Assembly: GCA_000697055.1 (NCBI GenBank)
Contig: JNDT01001573.1
Location: 62,001 to 126,000, forward strand
DNA length: 64,000 nt
Origin: Saksenaea vasiformis B4078
Taxonomy: Eukaryota; Mucoromycota; Mucoromycetes; Mucorales; Saksenaeaceae
Direction of reading: 5' to 3'
The notes below the pieces were generated by a model. It was not told the DNA's origin. It saw only the letters and a list, made by a program, of their open reading frames with translations, and searched no databases. Position numbers and translations under genes: made by a program. Positions 14,734 to 26,269 of this stretch are shown here, piece after piece. Within the stretch, counting starts at the first letter, position 1. Every line of letters starts with the position of its first letter.

Positions 14734-16449
14734 ATGAAGAGCTTACAAAGAACAATACCAACAGAAATTGTAACGAAGATTGTTACGTTTCTACCGCAGG
14801 AAACCCAATGTGTTTGCCTCCGTTTGTGTCAGCGTTGGAAGGTGTCGCTTACAGCAACTTTGTATCATACAGTTCATATAAAGACGAAACGTCAGCTACG
14901 GTTGTTCTTTGACGCATTGATACGCACGGAGAACTCTGTCCCTCTTGGCCACCTGGTTCGCCACCTGAACTTGCGAGACCACTTGCGGATGTCTTACGAA
15001 AACATCAGGTCTCTCCCAAGAATTTGTCCTTTTCTTGTCACGCTTCGCTATGAGGAGTTTTGGAAATCGCCTTTGAACTTGGTGATAGCTACGGGGTACA
15101 AGCTCCTTGATGGTTTACCGCAGCTCCATCTGTATGATCAAATGGACGTATCTTCATTTGCAGGATGTCTTACTGAACTGCATATTATGCATGATGTTCC
15201 TGGCTGGGTCCAAATGGTCATCAAGTTGCCTAGGCTTAGAATACTGCATTTGGGTTTCAATGGGTTCAATTTAGATGTGTCAGATCTAGAACTAATACAC
15301 GCGTCGGTTCCAGCTCTGGAAGAGCTCAAACTACGGTGCGTAACTCTCTCTGGATCTCTTCCACGGATCATCAATCCCTGCAACACCTTGTGCAAATTAG
15401 ATATTGCCCTCGGATTCGACTACCAGTATTATTCATACCTGGCTCAAAAATACCCGAAAATTGAAGCAGTTAGACTTCCCAATGACAACAGCAATGCGCT
15501 CAAGGCCATATTACCAATACTAGCAAGCTCGTGGCTATATATGAAAGATATGGAGCTACCGGGAATTTATACCAAACCTGAGTATTTACAGGCTTTAACA
15601 GCAAGCCAAGCTATTGGTGCGCCATGCGAAGTCTTAAGGATTGACGATTGGAGACTATACCATTACACCCCATTGATAGCGGATTTCCGACAGACACTCC
15701 GCCGTATTGTTCTCAGAGTCTATGATGCGGAACAGTTTGCGGAGGTCTTGACAGCACTATCCATTTGCTCATCACTGACCGATTTTGATGTTATCGTGTA
15801 TAATATCAATATACCTTTCGACGAGGTTCTGAAACATTTGAAATCCCTAAAAGTGTTGCAGATTAGGAATTCTACGAGCATAAGCTGTAGCGAGAGAGCT
15901 TTGGAACAGCCGCACGGTTTAAAAACATTAAAATTGGGGTGCTATTACGATAACGCTGCAGAGATCGACGAAATACATGGATATCTCACAAGGAATTGTC
16001 CACACCTTTCGGAAGTTCACCTTGATTACATGGGTGGAGATTCAGTTCAAATTCATTCGTTTGATTTCAGTAATGTTCATCTTAATCGGCTAAAAGTTGA
16101 TCTCGAAGATGATAGTGTGCTCAAATTGACACAAGCGGGCAAGGACGAAAAAATATTAGAGCGCAGAAGGAGATACAACGGATTGGGAAATGAATGTCAG
16201 TCTAACGGTTGGACAAGGTGGTATACACCAACGTTTCGCGGCGAAGTTCGACGGTTGAAGGCCAACGAAATCAATATACTAGAGAAAATGTTGAATGAGG
16301 AAGTACCTAAGCGCAAGGCGGTACGACTTACTCGTAGTAATCCCTTGGAGCCAATGAATATGCACATTGTATCCGTTTTATGCCGCTCCGTCCAAGAAGT
16401 GGTCGTCAACCGGTTCAGCATTCAACCGACTCCTACATATAACTTTTAG
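14734..16449 (+). CDS. F-box / leucine-rich-repeat protein
   Basis: Probable substrate receptor of an SCF ubiquitin ligase. The F-box lies at residues about 8-50 (IPTEIVTKIVTFLPQETQ, then CVCLRLCQRWKVSLTATLYH), the surface that binds Skp1. About 500 residues of irregular leucine-rich repeats follow (LRILHLGFNGFNLDVSDLEL, SLKVLQIRNSTS, GLKTLKLGCYYD), ending in a charged tail. The gene is one uninterrupted frame with stop at 16447-16449. The start is taken at 14734 because the F-box begins at once after MKSLQRT; an in-frame ATG at 14617 would add 39 residues that look untranslated and end in a splice-acceptor-like TTTGGACAG. This type of F-box protein forms large families in Mucorales, so I give no specific substrate. 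Confidence 0.88.
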   Translation: MKSLQRTIPTEIVTKIVTFLPQETQCVCLRLCQRWKVSLTATLYHTVHIKTKRQLRLFFDALIRTENSVPLGHLVRHLNLRDHLRMSYENIRSLPRICPFLVTLRYEEFWKSPLNLVIATGYKLLDGLPQLHLYDQMDVSSFAGCLTELHIMHDVPGWVQMVIKLPRLRILHLGFNGFNLDVSDLELIHASVPALEELKLRCVTLSGSLPRIINPCNTLCKLDIALGFDYQYYSYLAQKYPKIEAVRLPNDNSNALKAILPILASSWLYMKDMELPGIYTKPEYLQALTASQAIGAPCEVLRIDDWRLYHYTPLIADFRQTLRRIVLRVYDAEQFAEVLTALSICSSLTDFDVIVYNINIPFDEVLKHLKSLKVLQIRNSTSISCSERALEQPHGLKTLKLGCYYDNAAEIDEIHGYLTRNCPHLSEVHLDYMGGDSVQIHSFDFSNVHLNRLKVDLEDDSVLKLTQAGKDEKILERRRRYNGLGNECQSNGWTRWYTPTFRGEVRRLKANEINILEKMLNEEVPKRKAVRLTRSNPLEPMNMHIVSVLCRSVQEVVVNRFSIQPTPTYNF

Positions 16450-16859
16450 TAGCCGAATCATACACCGTGTAGTCTTCTTACAATAATGTCTTTTGTTTTA
16501 ACTGATAGCACGGCACAATAAGATTCTCAGTTTGAGCATACATATCTATCCTTTTGGAAATGTAAGGCATTTGCTGATAGCGATTTCTATGTTGATAAAA
16601 GACACGAATATGTATATAAATTCAGTATTTAGTAGAGAATGCAACCTATCAGGCTGGTCCATTCTTCTTTCATTATGTGTCATAGTATTGTTCAAAGCTG
16701 CTTGTGGGAAGCTCCTTGTGATATACCTTTTTTTACTATTCCATGATCTGTTGAATGCCGTGCCCAGTAAGCTATTTAGCGAAAGGTCAAAAACGGATAT
16801 ACAGAAAGTTTGGGAAAAACCTGCCTTTGTGCTTTGACTTGTTATAGAGATGAACAACG

Positions 16860-17345
16860 GAAATTACAAAAACAAGGCATGGAAATGTTTCACGATGAGT
16901 TCATATCAGAATAATCCGTTTTTAAAGAGATGCGTGAATCTTTTTTATTCTTCGGCTCTGTTCAACTTTAACCTCCCGGTAGAAACGTCAATCAATTACA
17001 CATGCAACATTATTCATGTTTTCTGCCTCCAGTTTAGGCTGCATGACCTCTTTCCCGAATCCTCTTGACCGTGTGCGTAATTTACGTTCACCATTCAAGC
17101 AAACTTTGCCATACTCAGCATCACTGAATTTTTCCTGACAAATCGCCAGACGTTGGATCGCTTCAAGTCCTCTGCAGGCCGTCCCACAATCGGCCGCTCC
17201 TAGATACTGGCCGTCCTCCCTCCACCTGCTCCCACCGCTTCGGTGCGGGATTACCCCTTCGGGGGGAATAAGTAAAAGACCTCAAAGCATCTTTCATTTA
17301 CTAACCACGAGTTATTTCTTATGCTGCTCGAATAAATTTTGCGTC
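16860..17345 (+). repeat. R1 dispersed repeat, copy C
   Basis: Shares with copies A, B, D and E the run TTTTTAAAGAGATGCGTGAA, a T-rich tract and TCGGCTCTGTTCA (16918-16964), then TTTAGGCTGCATGACCTCTT. The 3' half has two hairpins: CACCG-CTT-CGGTG at 17233-17245 and CCCC-TTCG-GGGG at 17254-17265. It ends with TGCTGCTCGAATAAATTTTG then CGTCCACTGA (17321-17350). It lacks the final AATAAA-containing arm seen in A and B. Confidence 0.7.
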
Positions 17346-18900
17346 CACTGAATTATCTATTTTCCGCAGCGACACTTCCTTAAACCACCATCTCCTTTCT
17401 ACTTTTGCACGTCTTTCGACTTGAGGACGTCTTTTATGTTTTTGATGTAAGCTGCAGCTAGCTTCCTATTGTACGGTAGATACGACCGTCATGATGCAGG
17501 TTTATGAGAGGACGGTACGCCAGACCCGCCTAATCGATCATGTAAGAACCAGGCAACCGAACTCCATTGCACATAACTACAGCACTCTAAATATACAATT
17601 GCCTTTTGTAATAAGAATCGACACTTGATGTTGCAAGGGCACCCTTCCTTTCCTTGCTTTAATGAAAATCCGACGGCAGTAAAGGGATCAATCTGTTTAT
17701 GCAATTACCATTAAGACCGGCAGTAAAATAATACTAAAGAAAGGTTAAGTTACAATAAGAAAAACGTATTGCGAGTAATCACCGGAAAGCGCAACGTAAT
17801 TACCGTTACATTAAGCTCCTTTTATAATCGCGATTTCGCGGCATTCAACTGAATGACCGGACTGCATGACATTCGAATGAGTTAATGCCCATTCCAACTG
17901 ACGTTCGAGATGAGAGATCACTTCAATACTTTCACCTTTTTCTGTTTCCTTGGTAAACGGTGCATTATCTTGGGGAGTGACATAACGCGCTGAGGTTGAT
18001 TTCTCAAGAGGTCTTTAAAAATGCCGTTTTTTTCCTTTTTGTTTTCTTTTCTCTTTCGTTTATATCTTCTTTTGGTAAGTTTTCCCTTTATACTTCTTGT
18101 TGTGCTCAGTGTCGGAGGCCAACATCATCATTATGCGTTCTTGTTGTCCTGGCCAGACATACAAGACGTTGCAAAGAGCTGGCTACTCTTATGCTGATGA
18201 TGCCGACAAAAGAGCTTTCCTTTTTTATACTTCTTTTTTTCTTCTCTTTTCTTCTTCTTCTTCTTTTTTAACTTTATCTTTTATCCCATTCTCCTTCTTT
18301 TTTATTATTGTTATTACTGCTTTCGCCTTTTCGTTATTCTCTTGTCGCAACAAAACTTCTCGGTAAGTTATTTTTCAAACAAAACCTTTTTTTTTACATT
18401 ACTTTAGTTTTTGGAACCACGCGTATCTCGCGTTTTCGACGCGTTTCTCTTTATTTCAACAAGGTATGCTTTAGGAATCGTTTGATCATTTATTCTTTTC
18501 TAATTAACTCTCATTACAGATCTCGACATGCTCTTTCGAGAGTACAGTCTCCATTTACACGTCGGGCTCTGAAACTTCCACCTTTAGTCGAGGGCAGTAC
18601 CATTCACTTGATCCTTCCCATTCATTCACATGTCAACTACAGATCGTCACCGACATTACGCCATTCACCTCTGCGTCGGTGTTATGCAAGAACACAAATG
18701 CCGATCAATCATGTACGCTTTTAGTAGTGTTTGTTTCACAAAGTGTAACCCAGCTATTATAGTTTCCCACTCCGGCGCAGGGACCATAAACGGACCTCAT
18801 GTACGTTGGAGTTACGGCGCAGATCGATCTTCCTTTCGCTTCCAGGATGATCCCCCACAGAGATTGGTGCCATATTCCTGCATAGTCTACTGAGTATTCC
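17346..18900. other. Intergenic, no gene recognised
   Basis: T-rich plus strand with several long pyrimidine tracts (18020-18400). A plus-strand frame at 18630-18893 begins with ATG and encodes a Cys/His-containing 87-residue peptide, but nothing identifies it as real. Splice-like signals occur without any coherent coding sequence joining them. Confidence 0.3.
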
Positions 18901-20098
18901 ATGATCGGTCATCTTCTTTAAAGGTATGTTTATTACGTTTAATTTTTTTTCTTATTTACTAATTATTTTGAATAGACCTTGCGCTACGGGCTACGGTGTG
19001 GTGGGTAGATAACAACCTGCCATACGTATCCATCTTCTTTTTTTTAGAGACTCAGGGAAGTTAGACTATGCAAACCAAGACCGAGGCTTGACACCATATG
19101 CATCGCTGGTCCTTCGATTGGTCGCCGTCCAGTAACTAGTACGCTAGTTGCCGTGCCAAACCTCAAAGTCGTCCCTAAGGATTTCGGTCCTTTTGGCTGA
19201 TGGGTTTCTGAAGGAGGAGGAAACTTATTAGTAGGTAACTTCTGTTATCTGGCGCATCGTCTTAGGATTTGATGATTCCCGTCCCGGGATGACTCTACAT
19301 GGTCTTAAGGCGATCTTTTTTCTGGGATTTCGCGTGTCCATTGGATCATCGTGCTCCTTTGGGTTGGGTAACGGCTTCCCGGGTTTATTCCTGGATTGGA
19401 GCTTCAGCTGACTGGTTCTCACCTTTATGGAGTTGGCCAATACGCGCGGGCAGGTCATGTTCCCAAGGAGTTATCCTTAAACTACGTGGCAGCGTGCGTT
19501 CTTAGGGCAGTTGGTCTTCGGATTGATTGTTCTTTGGGTTAAGCATCTTGCTTGGCTGGTTATCCCTTCATTGGGCTAGCCTGCGCACGTCTCAAGGCTT
19601 CGGTCTTGTGGGGATGGTAGGTTCCCAGAGATGATTCTTTAAAATACCTCCGTTTTAGCTGGCTTTGCCTTGAAAGTCGGTTAACGTATGTTCCTGTGGG
19701 TCCGGTCTACAGGGTCAGACTGGTTCTAGGCGCTGAATCATCTGGATAGCTTTCACTCCGGTGTGTTGGCCGACATGCGCTTTAGAGCTTGACGTATGAT
19801 TAGTTGGGTGTATGCTCTTCTGGTTGTGCGCTCCTGGTTCGAACTGGTTTGCGTGACGCCAGAGATTCATTTCTGAAGTTCGTGCACAACCGCTGGCTCT
19901 TGAGGTAAGAGTTGGCAAACCCCGGCACGGTCCTGATGGCATTTGCCTGTTGGGCTGGATGACGTCCATCTGGGTTCAGTTGGTGTACGGTTCTGGCTCT
20001 GTGGGGGACCATTCCGGAGGTCGGTTGAATCTCGCCAACGATCAACCCATGGGTTCCCGATGCATCTGTCACGGCGATGGGATGATGCTGCCGGATGA
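18900..20098. other. GC-rich, gene-like stretch of unknown nature
   Basis: Base composition is clearly less AT-rich than the flanks, and stop codons are frequent in all frames. The minus strand has the longest open pieces (19969-19715, 20072-19800, 19458-19228), rich in Pro, Arg, Gln and His, as in decayed gag-like or disordered proteins. No catalytic motif was found. The plus strand repeatedly uses words such as TTCGGTC and TTGGCTG. It may be a decayed retroelement body ending at the LTR-like segment at 20361, but the family cannot be named. Confidence 0.3.
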
Positions 20099-20126
20099 AT
20101 GAATCGTTTGGCGAATGAGTTCAGCA

Positions 20127-20290
20127 AGACGAACAACAAGGCGAACAACAAAACGAACAACAAAACGAACAACAAGAAGAACAAGAAGACGAACAATGAG
20201 ACGAACAAGCGTGGTGGGCAAGCGTGGCGGGCAGGCGTGGCGAATAGGCGAGCCAATCAGCGAGACAAACAACAAGGCAAGCAAAGAAGA
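20127..20290. repeat. Degenerate tandem repeat, about 12-bp unit ACGAACAACAAR
   Basis: About seven successive units of ACGAACAACAAG/A and close variants run from 20127 to 20210, then grade into GCGTGGCGGGCA-like units to about 20250. Related words (GGACGAACAAGGCGAACAGG) recur at 20503-20522. The repeat keeps one frame open on each strand, which explains the long Asn/Lys-rich and Leu/Phe-rich open frames here; neither looks like a real protein. Confidence 0.75.
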
Positions 20291-20360
20291 GTAACGGGAA
20301 ACATGAGTGGCACACTACCTATATCGCTCACAGCACGTACACCTTTTTCGGTAGCCTTTC

Positions 20361-20463
20361 TGTAAAATACTAGTATAGCTAGGAAATAAAGAGTTTTCTC
20401 ACCGATCTTTTTGGTCTACGCTCGACCTCGCTACAGCATATGTGGCCTCGGCGACCCGTTACA
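20361..20463. repeat. Possible short LTR-like segment (TGTAA...TTACA)
   Basis: A 103-bp segment starts TGTAAAATAC and ends CCCGTTACA, with inverted 5-bp termini TGTAA/TTACA and an internal AATAAA. This fits a very short LTR, such as those of TRIM-type elements, but I saw no second copy in the window and no matching target-site duplication. Confidence 0.25.
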
Positions 20464-20758
20464 TTACTTTAGCTTCGGCGAAGACGTAAAAAAAAGGACG
20501 GACGAACAAGGCGAACAGGAAGACCAGCCTACCAATAGGCGAGCGACCTCAGCTAGTCGGCGTTGATCCGATCTTCCGCCCACCGGTGAATACAAACAAA
20601 CTGGATGATGCATGCTGCCACACGCAACTTCCACAACAAATCTCACCGGACTTTTGCATCGCTTCAAGTCCTCTGCGCTTCATTTTTCCATACTCCAGTT
20701 GTCAGGATGAAATTACTGGATTTTGACTGATCGTCTGTGTCAAATAAATATCACATTA

Positions 20759-21590
20759 CGTTCAAGTTGAATAAATTTTGCCCGGAAGGTGATACGTCTT
20801 TGCAGTGAGTAGTGCTTTATTTTGCGTTAATCCAAGGAATAGTTCGCGCCTGGATAACCAGAGTCTTGCATTGTGGGTACTCCAGTGATGAATTCCCAGG
20901 ATCCCACCGGAAGTAGTAAAAATGTCTCGCGATAAAGACAGCTTCCACCCAACATGGTCGTATTTAAAGGGACGCATGAATTTCCTTTTTTTTTTCTTTG
21001 GCTCTGTTCTTTCATAAAAACATCCCATAAGGATGTCAATGCTTCAAAACGTATGCAGGATCATTCATTCTCCATGTTTATATTTTAGCCTACAAGACTT
21101 CTGTTCGAACACCTTGGCTGAGTGAACCCACTTTTGTCACATTTGGTAAATGAAATGATATCCATTTGTATGCACAGTTGTCACTCATTGTTACATTCTT
21201 CAAGTCCTCGCCAGGTGCTGCATCGCCCAAGTTCTCTGCAGTGCTACCAATCTAGGCGCATGGCCAATCTCTGTTTTCACCGGGCCCACTGGTCCAAGGT
21301 GCGGCGCCGGTTCCCATCATCAGATGGGAATACCCTTCGGGGGTAAGTGAATTGACATCAAAGCATCTTCCATTTACTAACAGCGAATGGATTTTTATGC
21401 TGCTCGAATAAATTTTGCGTCCATCTGAGGACTAGGTTGATGTAAGTAGAGAATTATTTATCGCCAATTTACGTACTGATAATCGCATATTTCATCCCTT
21501 ACTTAGCGCAAACATGGCTCTTGATGGACGTAAAATTTACATAGATCAGCGTAAAAATCCATTCAATAAACAGTGTAAGAACGTTTCGAC
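20759..21590 (+). repeat. R1 dispersed repeat, copy A (longest)
   Basis: The most complete copy, about 830 bp. Its 5' 230 bp match copy B at 26270-26500 nearly base for base (for example ATAGTTCGCGCCTGGATA and GTGGGTACTCCAGTGATG). It then carries AAAGGGACGCATGAATTTCC, a T-tract and CTTTGGCTCTGTTC. The 3' half has hairpins TTCCCATC-ATCA-GATGGGAA (21311-21330) and TACCC-TTCGG-GGGTA (21331-21345). It ends with the arm TGCTGCTCGAATAAATTTTG then CGTCCATC (21400-21427) and a facing, imperfect inverted arm GATGGACGTAAAATTTACAT (21526-21545) before CAATAAACAGTGT. It encodes no protein. Confidence 0.8.
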
Positions 21591-23263
21591 ACAGAGCGAG
21601 ACTGGTCCACGTCACTGTCAGCGCATCCTCGTCAAAAGCAGCAGCCTTTACCACACTCACATGCTAGTTCTCAATAACTGCGACTTCTCCGACTGCCCCA
21701 GTAAGATACACATCTGTTGTTACCAGTTCAAGGAGATATCACACTGTGAGATTTCCTGGTGCATTATCCGATCTCGATAAGATCATATTTCAGTCATTCG
21801 GATCTCAACATAACGCGCATGACATAAATCTCGCTGCACACACTACACATTTGGCGATATGCATCTACGAAACGTACGCTTCGTGTGAATATCTCTTTGG
21901 AATGCATTGTAATAAATTTTTAGCTACCAGTGAGAACATCTCTTTTGACGACATAGCCATTCCGATTAACTGTCTGGTCTGTAATCACTGCTTCGCCTGC
22001 GATAAAATCGCCCTTGGGAGATGAGCTACTGAATCACTTTCCGTAAAGGCATGTCACTTGCGAGCGTAAGTCTTTAGGCTTATATCCGATCTCCAGACAG
22101 ACCGGAATCTCACTGCTGATAAAGATTAGTTAAGTGCATGAAACTCTTTTTCTGGGCATCGACAAGGAGCCATCTGTAGGGTGAAATCGTGAGTTCGAAT
22201 GGAGAACCGTACAAACTGTATAATTATAATTTGCAGGGGTCTCCATACGGGAGCATGACCGATCCGAGGTCTTCTTATAAGTCATGCATTATACTACAGC
22301 CTTCTGAAGCACGTATACCTTCTTCTATTGTCAGTTATCAATTTGCTGCGAACATCAGCAAAAGTCAAGGGCAGATGCACAGCATCTTTATCATGTGCCT
22401 TCATCAAAGAACGTCTCTCGTTTGTGTACAATGGAGTATACACTTCATAAAGTGTCTCCTTTGTATCGTTTTATGTCTTTATTCCATGGTACAATGATAC
22501 CTCCTCTATGTCTGTGTACCTCCTCTATGTCAATGTAGCCATGTTTTTCTCCTTTTTGTTATATCTATCCAACAGTGATTTTCGCGGCTGGAACGATGTT
22601 GTATATCAAGCACAATATTATTGGTACAGCGAGATCATTACTATAGTAAAAATCACAATACCCGTAGCATTAGACATAGATCCGTTCAATAAAGAAAGTT
22701 TCTCAGAGCGCTACAGCAAAAGATACTATAATGGGGATGAACGATGATCCTCCTTTTTCCTATAAATGGAGAACCGGTTCTGCGAAACAGCGCTAGTCTA
22801 ACAATTGAAGGGACAGCGTGACACAAGGGAAGGGAAATAGATCGATATGAGGCTAGATAGAATGAAGAGTCCAGTTTTAAGCTTTCCGAAATATGTTTAG
22901 GGTGATTGTATGATTGCATGTCACAATGCTGATTGAACACGGCCGACGAATGATATGTAGTCCAACTAAATATTGGACGAAATCATTTCCATGAACTTGC
23001 CAACGGAGCTTGCGAGGAGCTTATTTTCAAAGCAGCACGTTGTTACCTATCAGTGTCCCTCTGACAAGAACGGAGTCAGGTCATGAAATTGACTTGCTCA
23101 TAGAGAAGTAATGCGTATCGACTGAAATTCACGTCCCGTTCCACAGCGCACACACACAGGTACCGTCGGCATTTGAAATATGACAAGGCACACCGTGAAT
23201 TGCCATTTCCGTTGAAGACCATCTGTTGCGCCTGTTTCCTTTTCTCTTCTCAGCCCAACCCTT
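21591..23263. other. Gene-poor stretch before the RabGAP gene
   Basis: Several plus-strand open pieces (to 21780, 21746-22024, 22189-22497, 22508-22747) suggest a decayed transposon protein. The only part with family flavour is described separately (helicase-like fragment near 22.3 kb). The last 250 bp presumably hold the promoter of the gene starting at 23264. Confidence 0.3.
22290..22460 (+). pseudogene. Possible Pif1/Helitron helicase C-terminal relic
   Basis: The plus-strand peptide SYQFAANISKSQGQMHSI is close to the conserved helicase block of Pif1-type and Helitron helicases (AFAMTINKSQGQT-like), preceded by an Arg/Pro segment where the family has its QFPV-like block. No other helicase motif can be recognised around it. 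If genuine it is a small remnant of a Helitron or Pif1 gene; a chance match cannot be excluded. Confidence 0.3.
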
Positions 23264-26069
23264 ATGGATGTCAAAACACCCCGCCACATTTCCACCGATC
23301 TCGATGAAATTAACAAAAAGATTGCAGAAGCATTAAAGGATCCTTCAGATGCACTCAATAATGCACAGATCGATGTCGACTCGATGACACTAGAGGAAAT
23401 GAAAGCTTTCGCGGAACAAGGTGAAGATTAACGATTGGATGTTACGGCAAGCAAATAAACCTCCCATTACTTAGGCGGACTAGGTGCATGTGTTTCAAAG
23501 ACAGATATGCTTGCGGAAACTTCAGAGGATCTGATGTTCCTTTCTGGTCGGTAGGCGCGACAATCCCACGACTAGTCTACTCATATGGAAGTCTATACAG
23601 GAGAACGGATTACTGTTTTAAAGCATATAGAGGATGATACGTATTTGGTATGCATGAGCTGCATAGTGTACATAACTGCTGAATGGGAAATAGGGCTACT
23701 GTGAAGGTGTCATCGGACGGTTTAATGCAGAGAAAGTGCATTTTGTGGAGCTGGATCCCAGGGTACTGGAGTCACTTGATGCCGACCTTGAATTCGCCTT
23801 GGAGCAATCTTACCATAGCGACGGTCGCTATCGTTACTCAGCAAATAGCAACGAAATGGAAGCGTATGGCGCACGAACTTCCAACGATTACCCAGGAAGG
23901 ACGTCCAACGAGAATCCACGAAATTCACTTCAGTCAAATTCCTGTACATCCGAACAATATTCTTTTTCTGTTCCTGAAAAGCATTGGCCCACACGGTCAA
24001 GCCTTGAATCGCTTGTTACGACCTCCTCTGCCTCTGCCTCCGCCTCCGCAACTGCATCGAATCAGCGTGCAAAGGTAAGATAGGGAAAAAAAGTTGTATT
24101 GCGACATACGACATACATATCCTGAAATATGGTAAGGTAATCCATGCCATCCATCCATGCAACCGGCGATGGCTATATCATCGTACGATACTGATTGAAT
24201 TCCAGATTTTAATCACACGAATCAGAGCAACTTAACGCCAAGCGCAAACAAGTCAAAAGTACCTGTACGGGAGCAGTCTGAACACTTTGATACCTCTGCT
24301 TTTAACGACGATTATTCCAACGAGTCAGATGACGATGCCGCACAACCGGTCTCCGTTGAGAGGAAACAACAAACCGATATACAATACGCAAAACAGCAAA
24401 CCTTATCACCTGTTTCACTTGAGCCCCATATCAGTCCGTTCAGAACATTACCCGTCTCAAAAGCAGAAGATAGGACGTCAAAAAAGAAACAGAGCACTAT
24501 TGAGAGCGATTATGGCGAAGACGAGGATGATCTTCACGACGGAGACGATGAAGACGAAACTGGCGATGATAGTGGTATCTCGTCGAAACACAGCTATAGA
24601 ACAGACTCGTCTACACCAACCAATGCATCTGTTGATGAATATGGTTTTATCATTGACCCAAAGCGCTCTAGATCTGGATTTGATGCTGCTAGGTAGAGAA
24701 TTCTTATACATGTAACCTGTTCCTGATCTTTTTCATAGTATGAAGTCTGACATGTCGTCCAAGTCCATCAAGGCATACCGCGAACGGGAAGTCAAATGGT
24801 TATCGATTGTTGGAAAACTGGACGCTGGGACGGTAAAAAAGGATGCAAAGATGAAAAAGCTGGTCCGCAGTGGAATTCCTGCATCTGTCAGAGCCCGCGT
24901 CTGGCAGTATCTGGCGGGCACAGATGAATATAAAAAGAAGGGATACTATCAGGTAATTCAAGAGTATCAGAGCTGTCGTTATAGCCTTCATCCATATGTT
25001 AGACTCTCTTGGAGAAGCCTCGCGTGGATATTTATGATGTGATTGAACGTGATATTGCGCGTAGCTATCCAGATCATACACAATTCAAGGATGAAAATGG
25101 CCAAGGTCAACGTGATCTCCGTGACGTCCTGAAAGCCTACTCTCAGTACAATCCGCAGGTTGGGTATTGTCAAGGCATGGGCCGTTTAGCAGGATGTATG
25201 CTGATGCATATGCCGGTAGAGGTAAGGCCGTGCAATAGATAAAGCGGGGAAAACTTATCACTTCACTCTGTAGGACACATTCTGGCTTTTGGTTTCCACC
25301 ATTGACCGGTATATGAACGGTTATTTCACACCTTCTCTTCCTCAGCTTCGTATCGATGCATATATCATCGGGCAGTTGTTAAAAGATCATCAGCCGAAGT
25401 TGGCACAACACCTGGTAGGTCACGATTTACGTCCATTAACTTTTTAATTAATGGCATGATGCAAGAAAAATAATCATGTGGAACCTAATACCTATATCAC
25501 ACAATGGTTTCTCACTGCATTTACAATGACTTTACCATGGAACGCTGTGTTACGCGTTTGGGATGTATTCTACTTTGAAGGTGATGTCTTCTTGTTCAAT
25601 GAATAACATATTCTGACATCAACGTAGGTGTCAAGGTGTTCTACCGAATAAGTTTAGCTATCATGGAAATATGTAAAGGTATAGCGGGGAAAAGGAGATA
25701 GTTATGCATTTGTGACTAATGATCTTAGATCACCTGTTATACTCATGTCCCACCAATTCGGAATTGCTCGAGTTCTTGTTACATATTCCTCATGAATACC
25801 TGGGTGCCGATACGTTACTCGACGTAGCTTTTCGGATCAAACTCTCGAAAACAGATATTAAGCGTTATGCGAAAAAAGCAAGCATGGGAAGCGACGAGAT
25901 GACGACAGGCCTCCCCTTTGAACATGGTCTTAAAAACTTGCAGGTCGGGACATCGAGCTTTGCAACAAGTCATAGTCTGGGAAACCTCAGAGACAAGATA
26001 AAGCGGAAAAACTCCAGCATCAACATTAAGGAATTTGGCAGTAATCATAACCTTCATGACATGGCATAA
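23264..26069 (+). CDS. SH3-TBC domain protein, Rab GTPase-activating protein
   Basis: TBC proteins accelerate GTP hydrolysis on Rab GTPases in membrane traffic. The start MDVKTPRHISTDLDEINKKI at 23264 is followed by a short acidic helix, then an SH3-like domain spread over three exons (SEDLMFLSGERITVL, EDDTYLGYCEGVIGRFNAEK, VHFVELDP). An acidic, Ser-rich linker follows (about 23770-24690), and then the TBC domain from about 24860 (LVRSGIPASVRARVWQYLAG). The two catalytic fingers are present: Arg in IERDIARSYP (25038-25067) and Gln in VGYCQGM (25162-25182). Further blocks are TFWLLVSTIDRYMNGYF and WNAVLRVWDVFYFEG. About 11 exons give roughly 730 residues; the stop is at 26067-26069. The target Rab is not evident. 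Joining the SH3 exons depends on a 57-nt intron ending at 23620. Confidence 0.9.
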
Positions 26070-26269
26070 CCTGATGCATTTCTTCCTTTTTGGTTTTATT
26101 TATTTTATTTACTTGCATAGCCTGCTTAATTGATTATAACTTCTCGTTGTATGTGCTACCGTATACACAGCATCTCAGTTTTGGTTTTCCTTTTTATATC
26201 TTTTTTTTCTTTTTTCCCTAAGGATGCTGTATTTGGATTAAGTGTTTGCGTCAGCCAGATGTCCTTTTA

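Noticed and set aside
20099..20365. Asn/Lys-rich and opposite Leu/Phe-rich open frames
   Set aside because: Both arise from the 12-bp tandem repeat and have no domain or conserved composition.
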